From the NCBI RefSeq assembly GCF_000373265.1, contig NZ_KB890762.1:940833-1004832 (forward strand): a stretch of 64,000 nucleotides of DNA, given 5' to 3'. Below the pieces are notes generated by a model, which searched no databases, had not been told where the DNA came from, and worked only from the letters and a program-made list of their open reading frames with translations. Positions 43,303-52,460 of the stretch are shown here, one piece after another. The first letter of the stretch is position 1. Each line of letters begins with the position of its first letter. A program made the translations under genes and the position numbers. This DNA is from Pontibacter roseus DSM 17521. Lineage in GTDB: Bacteria > Bacteroidota > Bacteroidia > Cytophagales > Hymenobacteraceae.

Positions 43303-44298
43303 TCAGGCAATCAAAAGATTGCAGCCCCGGATGTCGGAGTTGTCGAAGCGGCCGAGTACCTCAAACTCGCCAGTGGGGCATAAACGACCAATGTCCTTGG
43401 TCTCGATAAAGGCACAGGAATCCACATTGGCCAAGTCAATCACATTGATGCCGCCAGAACGCAGGTCCGTCCGGATGTCGAAAGGGTCGTTGAGGTCGCG
43501 TAGCAGCACGCGCAAGGTATAGCCGGGTCTGAAAACGCCATCTCCTAGGGAGTATGCCTGCGAGAGCAGCTCCGTCATGCCGTACTCCGAGTGGATAGCC
43601 TTTACCCCAAATCCTTTTCTCAGGTAAGCGTGCAGTTCTTCCCGAATCATCTCGCGGCGGCGGCCCTTCATCCCGCCTGTTTCCATGATGGTGACGTTCG
43701 AGAAATCCTCTTTGCCCTGCAGTTCATCTGCCCAGTCGAGCAGCGCATAAGACACCCCAATGAGCAACACCTTCTTGCCTCGCTGCTGCACCGATTGGAT
43801 AGTCTGTAGCAGTTGCTGGTGGTTGCGCAGGTAAAAGCCTTCCTCCTGCTGCCCCGTCTGCTTCACGAAGAAATCGACCATGGCCACCAGTGAGGAGCCG
43901 CCCTGCTCCAGGTAGGATGGCAGCAGCGCCAGCACCACGTAATCTGTTAAAGAGCCATAGAAGCTCTCGAAAATCCGTTGGGTGGTGTGCGTATACCAAT
44001 CCAGGCTCGCCACCAGGTGGCGGCTGCGGGAGGTTTGGGTGGTGCCGCTGCTGTAGAACGTCACCTCCGGCTCAAAGTCACCGGTTTTCACCTCATGCGT
44101 CTTGAAGAACTCGATGGGCAGGAACGGAATCTCCTCTAGCCGACTCACCTGCTGCACGTCTCTTCCAAGTTGCTGCAGAAAAGCCCTATACACAGCGTTG
44201 TGCTGAGCCTGATAGCGGAACAGTTCCAGCGCAGCTTGGTCAAAGTCAAATGGCTGGTTCTGGTGCAATTGGCTGATGTGTCGGGCTTTGAAATCCAT
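43303..44298 (-). CDS. LuxE/PaaK-like acyl-activating enzyme
   Basis: 331 residues resembling the LuxE acyl-protein synthetase / phenylacetate-CoA ligase-like family. Marks are IPFLPIEFFKTHEVKTGDFE, the nucleotide-binding FYSSGTTQTSRSRH, MVDFFVKQTG, METGGMKGRRREMI and IHSEYGMTELLSQAYS. It probably activates an acyl group as an adenylate, perhaps for transfer to a protein or CoA. No luciferase or reductase genes are present, so bioluminescence is not suggested. It lies directly upstream of the MtfA-like gene. Confidence 0.88.
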   Translation of the reverse strand: MDFKARHISQLHQNQPFDFDQAALELFRYQAQHNAVYRAFLQQLGRDVQQVSRLEEIPFLPIEFFKTHEVKTGDFEPEVTFYSSGTTQTSRSRHLVASLDWYTHTTQRIFESFYGSLTDYVVLALLPSYLEQGGSSLVAMVDFFVKQTGQQEEGFYLRNHQQLLQTIQSVQQRGKKVLLIGVSYALLDWADELQGKEDFSNVTIMETGGMKGRRREMIREELHAYLRKGFGVKAIHSEYGMTELLSQAYSLGDGVFRPGYTLRVLLRDLNDPFDIRTDLRSGGINVIDLANVDSCAFIETKDIGRLCPTGEFEVLGRFDNSDIRGCNLLIA

Positions 44299-44372
44299 CC
44301 AAATTATTTATAACAATTCCTGTATCTGTTCGTTTGATTTAGTAAATTTAGCTTCATTTTCCGACATCCCAC

Positions 44373-44948
44373 ATGAGATACATGCTAAAGTATGGTATGG
44401 CCTGCCTCCTGCTGTTGCTGACCCTCAGCTCCTGCCGCAAAGAACCTGTATACGATGTGGTACCCGAAATAGAGTACAGGCGGGTGGAACAGTATCATTT
44501 TGAGGAATTTGGCGTGAAGCGCGACTCCCTGGTGCTGGTAGTAGGTTTCAAGGACGGCGACGGCAATCTGGGCCTTTCCAGCGACACGGCCTCTTCAGAT
44601 TGGCAGGCACCCTTCAATCCCGGCTCCATCTACCACGACAATTTCGTGACCACTATGTATGTGCGGGTGCAGGACGGAGCGGGCGGTTTCCGATTCGAAC
44701 CATACCCCTTCCCGGTACCGGGCTTTCAGTTCTCGGGTCGCTTCCAGCGCCTATCCGCCGACGAGAGGCCAGAGCCACTGGAAGGCGAGATAAAGTACAC
44801 CATCAACGAAATTACCTCAGACCTGTTCTTGCTCGGGCCTGGCGCCGTCATCAAGTTCGACATCCATATCTATGACCGTAATTCTCCTGTACCCAACAAA
44901 AGCAATGTGGTAACCACGGAAGAGATAACGCTGTTTCAGCCAGAATAG
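44373..44948 (+). CDS. Uncharacterised lipoprotein
   Basis: 191 residues. Signal MRYMLKYGMACLLLLLTLSSC predicts lipidation at Cys21. The body is beta-rich, with LVLVVGFKDGDGNLGLSSDT and KFDIHIYDRNSPVPNKSNVV, resembling small Bacteroidota outer-membrane-associated lipoproteins. Function unknown. It is divergent from the LuxE-like gene and ends at a strong terminator. Confidence 0.85.
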   Translation: MRYMLKYGMACLLLLLTLSSCRKEPVYDVVPEIEYRRVEQYHFEEFGVKRDSLVLVVGFKDGDGNLGLSSDTASSDWQAPFNPGSIYHDNFVTTMYVRVQDGAGGFRFEPYPFPVPGFQFSGRFQRLSADERPEPLEGEIKYTINEITSDLFLLGPGAVIKFDIHIYDRNSPVPNKSNVVTTEEITLFQPE

Positions 44949-44967
44949 AGCAATTCACTTGAGGCAT

Positions 44968-45015
44968 AGAAAAGGAAAGGCCCTGTAGCTGATACTACAG
45001 GGCCTTTCCTTTTCT
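44968..45015. terminator. Bidirectional 21 bp terminator
   Basis: A 21 bp perfect stem, with T-rich ends on both strands and loop CTGATA, sits between two convergent genes. Confidence 0.93.
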
Positions 45016-45017
45016 GC

Positions 45018-47462
45018 TTAGTAAATCTTAGGATATGTCGCAGGGTCGGCTTCGTGCAGGATGTCGTACACCGCTTCGAACACATCTTCCGGGTTAGGCT
45101 TGGAGAAGTAGTCGCCATCGGAAGAGTAGGGCGGACGGTGCGCATGCGCCGACAGGCTCTGCGGCTTGGAGTCGAGGTAGCGCCAGGCACCCTGCTCATC
45201 CACCACCTGCTGCATCATGTAGGCAGTTGCACCGCCTGGCACGTCCTCATCGGCGAACAGCACCCGGTTGGTTTTGCGGATGGAGTCTGTAATCGTATGC
45301 TCTAAGTCGAATGGCAGAAGCGACTGTACGTCAATCACTTCTACAGAGATATTAAACTCCTCCAGCTGACGGGCCGCCTCCATTACGATGCGGCACATGG
45401 AGCCATAAGTCACCACCGTGATGTCTGTTCCCTCCTTCAGCACCTCCGGTTTACCCAGTGGCACTGTGAATTCAGCAATGTTGCTAGGTATACGCTCCTT
45501 GAGGCGGTAGCCGTTCAGGCACTCAATTACCAGCGCCGGCTCATCTGCCTTCAGAAGCGTGTTGTAGAAACCTGCTGCCTGCGTCATATCGCGCGGCACC
45601 AGCACGTGCATGCCTCTGATACTGTGCAAAATCATGCCGATGGGCGATCCTGAATGCCATATACCTTCCAGGCGGTGTCCACGCGTACGTACAATCAAAG
45701 GTGCCTTCTGACCTCCTTTGGTACGATATTGCAAGCAGGCTACATCGTCAGACAGAATCTGGATAGCATATAATAAATAGTCTAAATACTGTATCTCGGT
45801 GATGGGGCGCAGGCCACGCAGGGAGGCTCCTATACCCTGCCCGATGATCGTGCACTCGCGTATACCTGTGTCGGTCACGCGCAGCTCGCCATGCTTCTCC
45901 TGCAAACCAGCAAAGGCTTGGTTCACGTCACCGATGCGACCCACGTCTTCCCCGATGGCGAATACACGCGGGTCACGGGACAGAATAGAATCAAAGCAAG
46001 CCTGCAGCACTTCGCGACCGTCGACTACTGGAGCATCTTCTGCAAACTCTGGTTTCACTTCCTCCACCAGCAGAGCCGCCTCATCGGATTGGCTGTACAG
46101 GTAGGAGTTGAAACGGTCGGCGTTCTCGCCCATCGTCTGCTCCAGCCAGCCTACCAGTTCACGCTTGGCTTGGTTGTTTTCATCGCGCACGTAGCGCAGG
46201 GCCTTACGTACGGCTCTCACCGCATCGCTTCGGATGGGAGTTGACGTTTTGCGTAGTTCCTCTGTGATGGTGGCGATTTCGGTGATATGTTCGCTGGCGG
46301 CTGCCAGGCTGTCCATCAGTTTCAGTGCTTCTTCATGATCGGCCTTGATGCCGTCGGCAAAGGCGCTCCAAGCAGCGCTGCGGGCCTGCCGAACAGCTTC
46401 TTTGGCTTCTGCCTCAATCTGGTCCAACTGCTCTGCGGTGGCTACCGCTGCACTTAGCATCCACTCGCGCATCTTCAGCAGGCAGTCGTATTCCGCTTCC
46501 CAGCCGAGGCGCTCTTTGGACTTATACCTTTCATGTGACCCGGAAGTCGAATGACCTTGAGGCTGAGTGAGTTCTTCTACGTGCACCAGAACAGGCACGT
46601 GCTCTTCCCGGCACACCCGTACGGCCGCTTCATAGGCTTCGCATAGCGCCAGGTAATCCCAGCCTTTCACCCTGAAAATCTCGTACCCCTGTTCCTCGCG
46701 GCTGTTGCGCTGGAAGCCAGCCAGTATCTCCGAGATGCTGCCTTTGGTAGTCTGGTACTCGGCCGGTACCGAGATGCCGTAACCGTCGTCCCATACAGAA
46801 ACCAGCATAGGCACCTGCAGCACGCCGGCGGCGTTAATGGCCTCAAAGAACATCCCCTCAGAGGTGGAGGCGTTGCCAATCGTGCCAAAAGCGACTTCGT
46901 TTCCGTTCACCGAGAACTGAGTCATGTGTTGCAAATCCGGGTTCTGGCGGTATAGCTTGGAAGCGTAAGCCAAACCGACCAGGCGCGGCATCTGAGATGC
47001 TGTCGGGGAAATGTCAGAGCTGGAGTTCTTCGACTCGGTCAGGTTTTTCCATTTGCCTTCCTCATCAAGTAGGCGGGTGCCGAAGTGTCCGTTCATGGCG
47101 CGGCCGGCTGTGGAAGGCTCTGCTTCTACATCGGTATGCGCATATAATTGTGCAAAGTATTGCTGCAGCGTCAGTTCACCAATAGCGAACATAAAGGTCT
47201 GGTCGCGGTAGTAGCCGGAACGGAAGTCACCGTTCTGGAAAAACTTGGCCATGGCCAATTGTGCCACTTCTTTCCCGTCACCAAATATGCCGAACTTCGC
47301 TTTGCCCATGAACACCTCCTTACGGCCGGCGAGACTTGCCTGGCGGCTCTCCCACGCGATGCGGTAGTCGTTGAGTATTTCCTGGGTGCTTAGTCGTTGA
47401 GTTATAGATGCTTCAGCAGTCTGCATGTCTTCTCTATAAAGGATTTTATTTGTTTTTACCAT
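45018..47462 (-). CDS. Fused 2-oxoacid dehydrogenase E1 alpha/beta
   Basis: 814 residues from ATG 47462 (ATG 47426 is an alternative). It joins the E1-alpha thiamine-diphosphate subunit and the E1-beta subunit in one chain. The N-terminal half holds GNASTSEGMFFEAINAAG and SVWDDGYGISVPAEYQ. The C-terminal half, from about residue 485, holds FAIGEDVGRIGDVNQAF, TDTGIRECTIIGQGIGASLR, RTRGHRLEGIWHSGSPIG and LFADEDVPGGATAYMM. It decarboxylates a 2-oxoacid, probably a branched-chain one or pyruvate, for an E2/E3 complex encoded elsewhere. Fusion of this kind is common in Bacteroidota. Confidence 0.93.
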   Translation of the reverse strand: MVKTNKILYREDMQTAEASITQRLSTQEILNDYRIAWESRQASLAGRKEVFMGKAKFGIFGDGKEVAQLAMAKFFQNGDFRSGYYRDQTFMFAIGELTLQQYFAQLYAHTDVEAEPSTAGRAMNGHFGTRLLDEEGKWKNLTESKNSSSDISPTASQMPRLVGLAYASKLYRQNPDLQHMTQFSVNGNEVAFGTIGNASTSEGMFFEAINAAGVLQVPMLVSVWDDGYGISVPAEYQTTKGSISEILAGFQRNSREEQGYEIFRVKGWDYLALCEAYEAAVRVCREEHVPVLVHVEELTQPQGHSTSGSHERYKSKERLGWEAEYDCLLKMREWMLSAAVATAEQLDQIEAEAKEAVRQARSAAWSAFADGIKADHEEALKLMDSLAAASEHITEIATITEELRKTSTPIRSDAVRAVRKALRYVRDENNQAKRELVGWLEQTMGENADRFNSYLYSQSDEAALLVEEVKPEFAEDAPVVDGREVLQACFDSILSRDPRVFAIGEDVGRIGDVNQAFAGLQEKHGELRVTDTGIRECTIIGQGIGASLRGLRPITEIQYLDYLLYAIQILSDDVACLQYRTKGGQKAPLIVRTRGHRLEGIWHSGSPIGMILHSIRGMHVLVPRDMTQAAGFYNTLLKADEPALVIECLNGYRLKERIPSNIAEFTVPLGKPEVLKEGTDITVVTYGSMCRIVMEAARQLEEFNISVEVIDVQSLLPFDLEHTITDSIRKTNRVLFADEDVPGGATAYMMQQVVDEQGAWRYLDSKPQSLSAHAHRPPYSSDGDYFSKPNPEDVFEAVYDILHEADPATYPKIY

Positions 47463-47558
47463 CAAAAGTACTCAAGATTAGCCGAAATTCAAATCTGAGG
47501 TGACCTCAGGCGGACCACGGCTTGGTTGTTGATACTGTTTTTTTGTTAAAAGAATTTA

Positions 47559-47566
47559 TATCTTTG
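47559..47566 (+). promoter_or_regulatory. Candidate -7 box for DUF1573 gene
   Basis: TATCTTTG matches TAnnTTTG and lies 44 bases upstream of ATG 47610. A TTG at 47543-47545 is closer than the usual -33 spacing. Confidence 0.5.
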
Positions 47567-47609
47567 TTTGCTTTGTAAAACAGGAGCAGCTTACTTAAAT
47601 TACCGGTAC

Positions 47610-48392
47610 ATGAACAGAAAAATTTACTTACTGACAATGCTCAGCCTGCTTTTGGCAGGTTTCAGTGCCTCCGCACAGGGCGAACTCAAATTCGAGAAGG
47701 AGACACACGACTTTGGCACCATAGCCGAAGGAGTGCAGGCAACTTATGAGTTCGTTGTAAAGAACGTGGGCGACAAGCCTGTGGTTATAGCGAATGTACA
47801 GCCTTCGTGTGGCTGCACTACCCCGGACTGGACCAAGGACCCGATACTGCCTGGCAAAACAGGCGTCATCAAGGCTGCCTATAACAGCACCGGCCGTCCC
47901 GGCCCGTTCCACAAGTCTATTTCAGTTACCTCCAATGCGGCTACCCCTCATGCCGTTATCTTCATCAAAGGGGAGGTTGGGCCAAAAGATTTAAAAACAA
48001 GTCACACGCCGGAACAAAAAGCAAATTCGCCGCGTTTGGCTGTTGGTAACACATCGTACAGCTTCGGAAAACTTGAAAAAGGACAAAAAGCTGTAGCCAA
48101 GTTCACAATCAAAAACACGGGTCGGCAGGACCTGGTGATACAGGGAGTGAAGTCCAAATGCAACTGCGTGAGCTACAGAGTATCGGAGCCATCAATAAAG
48201 CCTGGACAGCAAGCGATTTTGGAACTAACCTATAATCCTACAATGTTAAAGGAGCAAAGCGAGGTAGTTTCTATTATTTCAAATGATATAGTAATGCCAG
48301 ACCTGAAGCTCACGCTGAAGGCGACAGTGGTAGAGAGTCTGGCTCAAAAGAATATGTTAAGGGAGGGCACACAGCCGGTACCTTTCAGATAG
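47610..48392 (+). CDS. Exported DUF1573 protein, two domains
   Basis: 260 residues from ATG 47610, where a signal peptide starts (MNRKIYLLTMLSLLLAGFSA, cleavage near SAQG). Two DUF1573/ASH-like immunoglobulin-fold domains follow: EKETHDFGTIAEGVQATYEF with VQPSCGCTTPDW, and NTSYSFGKLEKGQKAVAKFT with VKSKCNCVSYRV. Cys-x-Cys motifs in each may bind metal or form disulfides. Function unknown; the family is abundant in Bacteroidota envelopes. The upstream ATG/TTG extension before 47610 would bury the signal and is rejected. Confidence 0.9.
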   Translation: MNRKIYLLTMLSLLLAGFSASAQGELKFEKETHDFGTIAEGVQATYEFVVKNVGDKPVVIANVQPSCGCTTPDWTKDPILPGKTGVIKAAYNSTGRPGPFHKSISVTSNAATPHAVIFIKGEVGPKDLKTSHTPEQKANSPRLAVGNTSYSFGKLEKGQKAVAKFTIKNTGRQDLVIQGVKSKCNCVSYRVSEPSIKPGQQAILELTYNPTMLKEQSEVVSIISNDIVMPDLKLTLKATVVESLAQKNMLREGTQPVPFR

Positions 48393-48421
48393 TTTTTTTC
48401 ATAGTTTTATTTTGTACTAAT

Positions 48422-48448
48422 GGCAGTGATTCTATCACTGCCTTTTTT
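48422..48448 (+). terminator. Rho-independent terminator
   Basis: Stem GGCAGTGAT / ATCACTGCC with loop TCT is followed by six T. Confidence 0.94.
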
Positions 48449-48657
48449 CATTTTATATCTACCCACTTCCCCTGAGCAGTGCAACTGGTTGAACTGCCCC
48501 TATCAAATAGCCTATCCATGCAGGTATAGCCTCTGCTGACTGCGGCTGCGCGTCGGTTCAGGCCCTACTTAAACTCCCCTTGCTCAGCTACCTGCGGTTG
48601 CCAATACAATGTTATGACACCCTATTGAATTAACCTTTTATTTCAGGATAGATGTGG

Positions 48658-48665
48658 TATATTTG
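48658..48665 (+). promoter_or_regulatory. Candidate -7 box for ald
   Basis: TATATTTG matches TAnnTTTG, 38 bases before the ald start; it overlaps a GGTATA motif. The -33 element is not clear. Confidence 0.5.
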
Positions 48666-48703
48666 CGCAGCTTTTCCAATAACTAATTTATAAACAGAAC
48701 GAC

Positions 48704-49816
48704 ATGATTATTGGTGTTCCAAAGGAAATCAAGAATAACGAAAACCGCGTAGGCGTAACCCCTGCCGGTGTAGTTGAACTGGTGCGCAACGGCCACTCGG
48801 TATACGTGCAGGCTACGGCCGGCGAAGGCAGCGGCTTTGCCAACGAAGATTACGAGAAGGCAGGCGCCACTATACTTCCGAGCATTGAAGAGGTATACGG
48901 CATCGCTGAGATGATTATCAAGGTGAAGGAGCCGATTGAGTCGGAGTACAGCCTGATTAAAGAAGGCCAGCTGCTGTTCACGTACTTCCACTTTGCCTCT
49001 TACGAGCCGCTGACACACGCCATGATTGAGCGTAAGGCCATTTGCCTTGCCTACGAGACTGTAGAGAAGCCGGACAGAAGCCTCCCTTTGCTGGTGCCTA
49101 TGTCTGAGGTAGCCGGTCGTATGTCCATCCAGGAAGGTGCCAAGTACCTGGAGAAGCCATTGAAAGGCCGTGGCATCCTGTTGGGTGGCGTACCAGGTGT
49201 GCGTCCCGCTAAGGTGATGATTCTGGGTGGTGGCGTGGTAGGTACCAACGCCGCGAAAATGGCGGCAGGTATGGGAGCCGACGTGACCATCCTGGACACG
49301 AACCTGGCCCGCCTGCGTTACCTAGACGACATCATGCCAGCCAACGTGAACACTTTCATGTCGAATGAATACAACGTACGTGAGCTCCTCCCTACGCACG
49401 ACCTCATCATCGGTGCCGTGTTGATTCCGGGTGCTAAGGCGCCACACTTGATTACACGCGACATGTTGAAGGAGATGCGACCAGGTACGGTAGTAGTGGA
49501 CGTAGCCGTTGACCAGGGCGGTTGCATCGAGACCTGCAAGCCAACTACGCACGAGAACCCGACCTATATCATTGATGACGTGGTGCACTACTGCGTGGCC
49601 AACATGCCAGGTGCCGTTCCTTATACCTCTACGCTAGCACTCACTAACGCTACCCTACCTTATGCGCTTCAGCTAGCCAACAAAGGCTGGCAGAAAGCCT
49701 GCTCTGACAGCAACGAGCTAAAGCTGGGCTTGAACGTGGTAGATGGCAAAGTTGTTTACAAAGGTGTGGCCGAGGCCTTCAACTTGGAGTATGTACCAGT
49801 TGATTCTGTGCTGTAG
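48704..49816 (+). CDS. ald: Alanine dehydrogenase
   Basis: Reversible NAD-dependent conversion of L-alanine to pyruvate and ammonia. 370 residues, the family norm. Signatures: [37 protein letters not shown], the Rossmann motif [40 protein letters not shown] and [20 protein letters not shown]. It is monocistronic with a terminator. No stand-alone Lrp-type regulator is adjacent. Confidence 0.97.
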   Translation: MIIGVPKEIKNNENRVGVTPAGVVELVRNGHSVYVQATAGEGSGFANEDYEKAGATILPSIEEVYGIAEMIIKVKEPIESEYSLIKEGQLLFTYFHFASYEPLTHAMIERKAICLAYETVEKPDRSLPLLVPMSEVAGRMSIQEGAKYLEKPLKGRGILLGGVPGVRPAKVMILGGGVVGTNAAKMAAGMGADVTILDTNLARLRYLDDIMPANVNTFMSNEYNVRELLPTHDLIIGAVLIPGAKAPHLITRDMLKEMRPGTVVVDVAVDQGGCIETCKPTTHENPTYIIDDVVHYCVANMPGAVPYTSTLALTNATLPYALQLANKGWQKACSDSNELKLGLNVVDGKVVYKGVAEAFNLEYVPVDSVL

Positions 49817-49849
49817 TCACTACATTAGCTTCACGAGCATATATTGTAG

Positions 49850-49889
49850 AGCGCCTTTCTGAGAAAATCGGGAAGGCGCTTCTGTTTTT
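49850..49889 (+). terminator. Rho-independent terminator of ald
   Basis: Stem AGCGCCTT / AAGGCGCT with a 15-nt loop ends in TCTGTTTTT. Confidence 0.82.
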
Positions 49890-49966
49890 GGCCTGTCTTG
49901 AGTGGGGAGGCGCCTACCGGCTATACCTAGCCAGGCCGGTCACTTTCTAGTCAGCATCCTTTTAGG

Positions 49967-49974
49967 TACCTTTG
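49967..49974 (+). promoter_or_regulatory. Candidate -7 box
   Basis: TACCTTTG matches TAnnTTTG about 70 bases before the LTA-synthase-like gene. Confidence 0.42.
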
Positions 49975-50044
49975 CAAGATGCTTGGGCGGCAGCTATACC
50001 TGTAGAGGCCCTGGCAGGCAACCGAATGATTTCAGAATTCCTTG

Positions 50045-51919
50045 ATGTTTGATAGTACATTCCGACTGCTGTTACGCCGGCTAGGGTTCGTGTTCCTGCT
50101 GTATACGCTGCTGCGGGTCGTCTTCTATGCTTTCAACTATGGCACTTTCGCGGAGGCAGACGCCGGGCAGATAGCCCTGGCCTTCGTTCATGGCTTCCGT
50201 TTCGACGTGGCCGCGCTGGTCATCATCAACTCGCTGTTCATCCTGCTCTCCCTCCTGCCCCAGGGCAATGTGCAGCACCCGAGATACCAACTCGCGCTGA
50301 AATGGCTCTTTGTGCTAACAAACGCTCCTTTCATTGCGCTGGCCCTGGCCGACGTGGAGTTCTTCAAGTTCATTGGCAGGCGCTCTGGCAATGAAGTGTT
50401 CACCATTACGGGCGATATTCTGGACCAGTTGGCGCAGCTAGCGCGCTACTACTGGTACCTGGTGCTGGGGTTTGTAGCACTGGTGGTGGCCATTGCCAGA
50501 GTCTACCCGAAGGCTGATGCTATACCTGCCCAGGCGCCAGCCGTTTGGTTGCGCTACCTCAGGCTGCTGCTGGTGGCGGGCTTTGTGGTGCTGGGCATAC
50601 GCGGCGGCATACAGCTCAAGCCGCTCAGGCCTGCCCATGCTTTTGTGCTGGAGCCGGCGGCGCTGGGGCATCTGTCCCTGAACAGCCCTTTCACGTTCAT
50701 CAAGAGCATAGGCAAAACCCAGTTGGAGGAGAAGCACTATTTCGTTACGGATGAAGAATTGCTGGCAACGATTGACCTCAACCCCTACAGGTACAGCCAG
50801 CCGGACGGCCCGCCGCTGCAGGAGAACGTGGTCCTGATTATACTGGAGAGTTTTGCGGCCGAGTATGTGGGCGCTTTGAACGGTGGACAGGGTTATACCC
50901 CTTTCCTGGATTCGCTCGCGCAGCATGGCCTGCTTTTCCAGAACAGCTTTGCCAATGGGCGCAAGTCCATTGAGGGGCTACCCTCCATCCTATCAGGTCT
51001 GCCTTCGCTTTTGCAGGAACCTTACATCATCTCGCCTTACCAATCCAACACGCTCTACAGCTTGGGCCATCTGCTACAGGAGGCGGGCTATGAATCGGCA
51101 TTTTTCCATGGCGCGACTAATGGAACCATGGGTTTCAATCAGTTCACGCAAATGGCTGGCATTCAACGCTACTATGGTCTGGATGAATATCCGGCAGACC
51201 GCCGCTCACAAGACTATGATGGCAACTGGGGCATTTTCGATGAGCCATACCTGCAGTACGTGGCCAAGGAGCTGAATAGGTTCCGACAGCCATTCTTCAC
51301 CACGGTCTTCACGCTCAGCGCGCACCACCCCTATACCGTTCCTTCGCAATACAAAGGCCGATTCCCGAAGGGCGAACTAGAGATACATGAATCGGTAGGC
51401 TATTCGGATTACGCTTTGAAGGAGTTCTTCCGGACCGCTTCGCAGCAGCCCTGGTACGAGAACACGCTGTTCATTCTGGTGGCGGACCATACCCAGAAAA
51501 GCGTGCGGCCGGAGTACCAAAATGAACTAGGCTATTACCGCGTGCCCCTGCTGCTCTTCCATCCCGGTAAGCAGCTGCAAGGGGATGAGCAGAAAGTGAC
51601 GCAGCACGCCGACATCCTGCCTACGGTAGTGGATTACCTGAACCTGCCTACCGACAAGGTGCTTCCTTTCGGTGAATCCGTACTGGACACGACCCGCTCT
51701 GGCCGGGCCTTATTCTACAACGGTGCCTCTTACTTCCTGGTGCAGCAGCAAGGTATAGCCGAGCTCACCGCCGATGACCAGACCCGTTCCTATACCTTCC
51801 CGGAGATGAGACCTACTTCCGCAAATGAGTCACAGAATCGGCAGCTGAAAGCCTATGTGCAATATTTCCGCAACAAACTGGTACAGAACGATTTGTATTT
51901 CTGGAGGAGGAAGCAGTAG
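50045..51919 (+). CDS. LTA-synthase-like membrane sulfatase
   Basis: 624 residues from ATG 50045; the preceding TTG would add one residue. About five N-terminal helices lead to an extracytoplasmic alkaline-phosphatase/sulfatase domain of the LtaS superfamily. Metal-site motifs are VVLIILESFAAEYVGALNG and ILVADHTQKS, with ADILPTVVDYLNLP. The nucleophile position falls in ANGRKSIEGLPSILSG, apparently Ser rather than Thr. Gram-negative members modify glycans or lipids with phospho-groups; no lipoteichoic acid is expected in this organism. It ends one base before the convergent HsdR-N gene. Confidence 0.88.
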   Translation: MFDSTFRLLLRRLGFVFLLYTLLRVVFYAFNYGTFAEADAGQIALAFVHGFRFDVAALVIINSLFILLSLLPQGNVQHPRYQLALKWLFVLTNAPFIALALADVEFFKFIGRRSGNEVFTITGDILDQLAQLARYYWYLVLGFVALVVAIARVYPKADAIPAQAPAVWLRYLRLLLVAGFVVLGIRGGIQLKPLRPAHAFVLEPAALGHLSLNSPFTFIKSIGKTQLEEKHYFVTDEELLATIDLNPYRYSQPDGPPLQENVVLIILESFAAEYVGALNGGQGYTPFLDSLAQHGLLFQNSFANGRKSIEGLPSILSGLPSLLQEPYIISPYQSNTLYSLGHLLQEAGYESAFFHGATNGTMGFNQFTQMAGIQRYYGLDEYPADRRSQDYDGNWGIFDEPYLQYVAKELNRFRQPFFTTVFTLSAHHPYTVPSQYKGRFPKGELEIHESVGYSDYALKEFFRTASQQPWYENTLFILVADHTQKSVRPEYQNELGYYRVPLLLFHPGKQLQGDEQKVTQHADILPTVVDYLNLPTDKVLPFGESVLDTTRSGRALFYNGASYFLVQQQGIAELTADDQTRSYTFPEMRPTSANESQNRQLKAYVQYFRNKLVQNDLYFWRRKQ

Positions 51920-52372
51920 TTAAAAGCCGGACTGGAAAGGCGGTATTTCCTGCAGAGGCTTGAACTGGCGGGTTACAAAGTCCACCTCCCAGCAGTAGTG
52001 CTCCAGCCCGTTGGTGATGACCACATACCGTGCCTGCAGCACCTGGTTGTACACCGACACCTGTTTCACCACATCCTGCGTAATGGGCACATGGGCTGCC
52101 TTGCACTCCACCAATAGGTGCGGCTTCCCCTGCTGGTCATAAACGCACAGATCGGTGCGCTTCTGCAACTTGTTATATGTGGTACCCCGTTCAATACTGA
52201 TGAGGCTTTTGGGGTAGCTGAGCGTTCCGGTGAGGTAATAAAGGAAATGCTGCCGTACCCACTCCTCAGGCGTGAGCAGCACATATTTCCGGCGGAGCAG
52301 GTCAAAAATCAACGAGTTTGCGCCAGATTGCTTAATTTTATACGCAAATGGCGGCAGGTTCAGCGTTTCCAT
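51920..52372 (-). CDS. Orphan HsdR-N type nuclease-fold protein
   Basis: 150 residues with a PD-(D/E)XK fold as in the N-terminus of type I restriction enzyme R subunits: RTDLCVYDQQGKPHLLVECKA carries the Asp, Glu and Lys of the active site. The helicase and methylase parts are absent and no hsdM or hsdS is nearby. It may act as a stand-alone DNA-binding or nuclease protein. It abuts the convergent LtaS-like gene, leaving no intergenic space. Confidence 0.82.
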   Translation of the reverse strand: METLNLPPFAYKIKQSGANSLIFDLLRRKYVLLTPEEWVRQHFLYYLTGTLSYPKSLISIERGTTYNKLQKRTDLCVYDQQGKPHLLVECKAAHVPITQDVVKQVSVYNQVLQARYVVITNGLEHYCWEVDFVTRQFKPLQEIPPFQSGF

Positions 52373-52460
52373 ACCGCAATTTACCGTTTTTTGCCGCCCC
52401 GCCCCAGCGACAAAGCTTGCCGAGGCGGCTTTTTTATATCTTATTCTATATATTTAACCC

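Larger units (their letters stand above)
48393..48703. other. Intergenic region upstream of ald
   Basis: Holds the DUF1573 terminator (48422-48448), a GGTATAG motif near 48522 and a promoter-like TATATTTG box at 48658. No gene seen. Confidence 0.6.

Noticed and set aside
43303-44298. Bioluminescence gene
   Set aside because: The LuxE-like fold alone is not evidence; luxA, luxB, luxC and luxD are absent.
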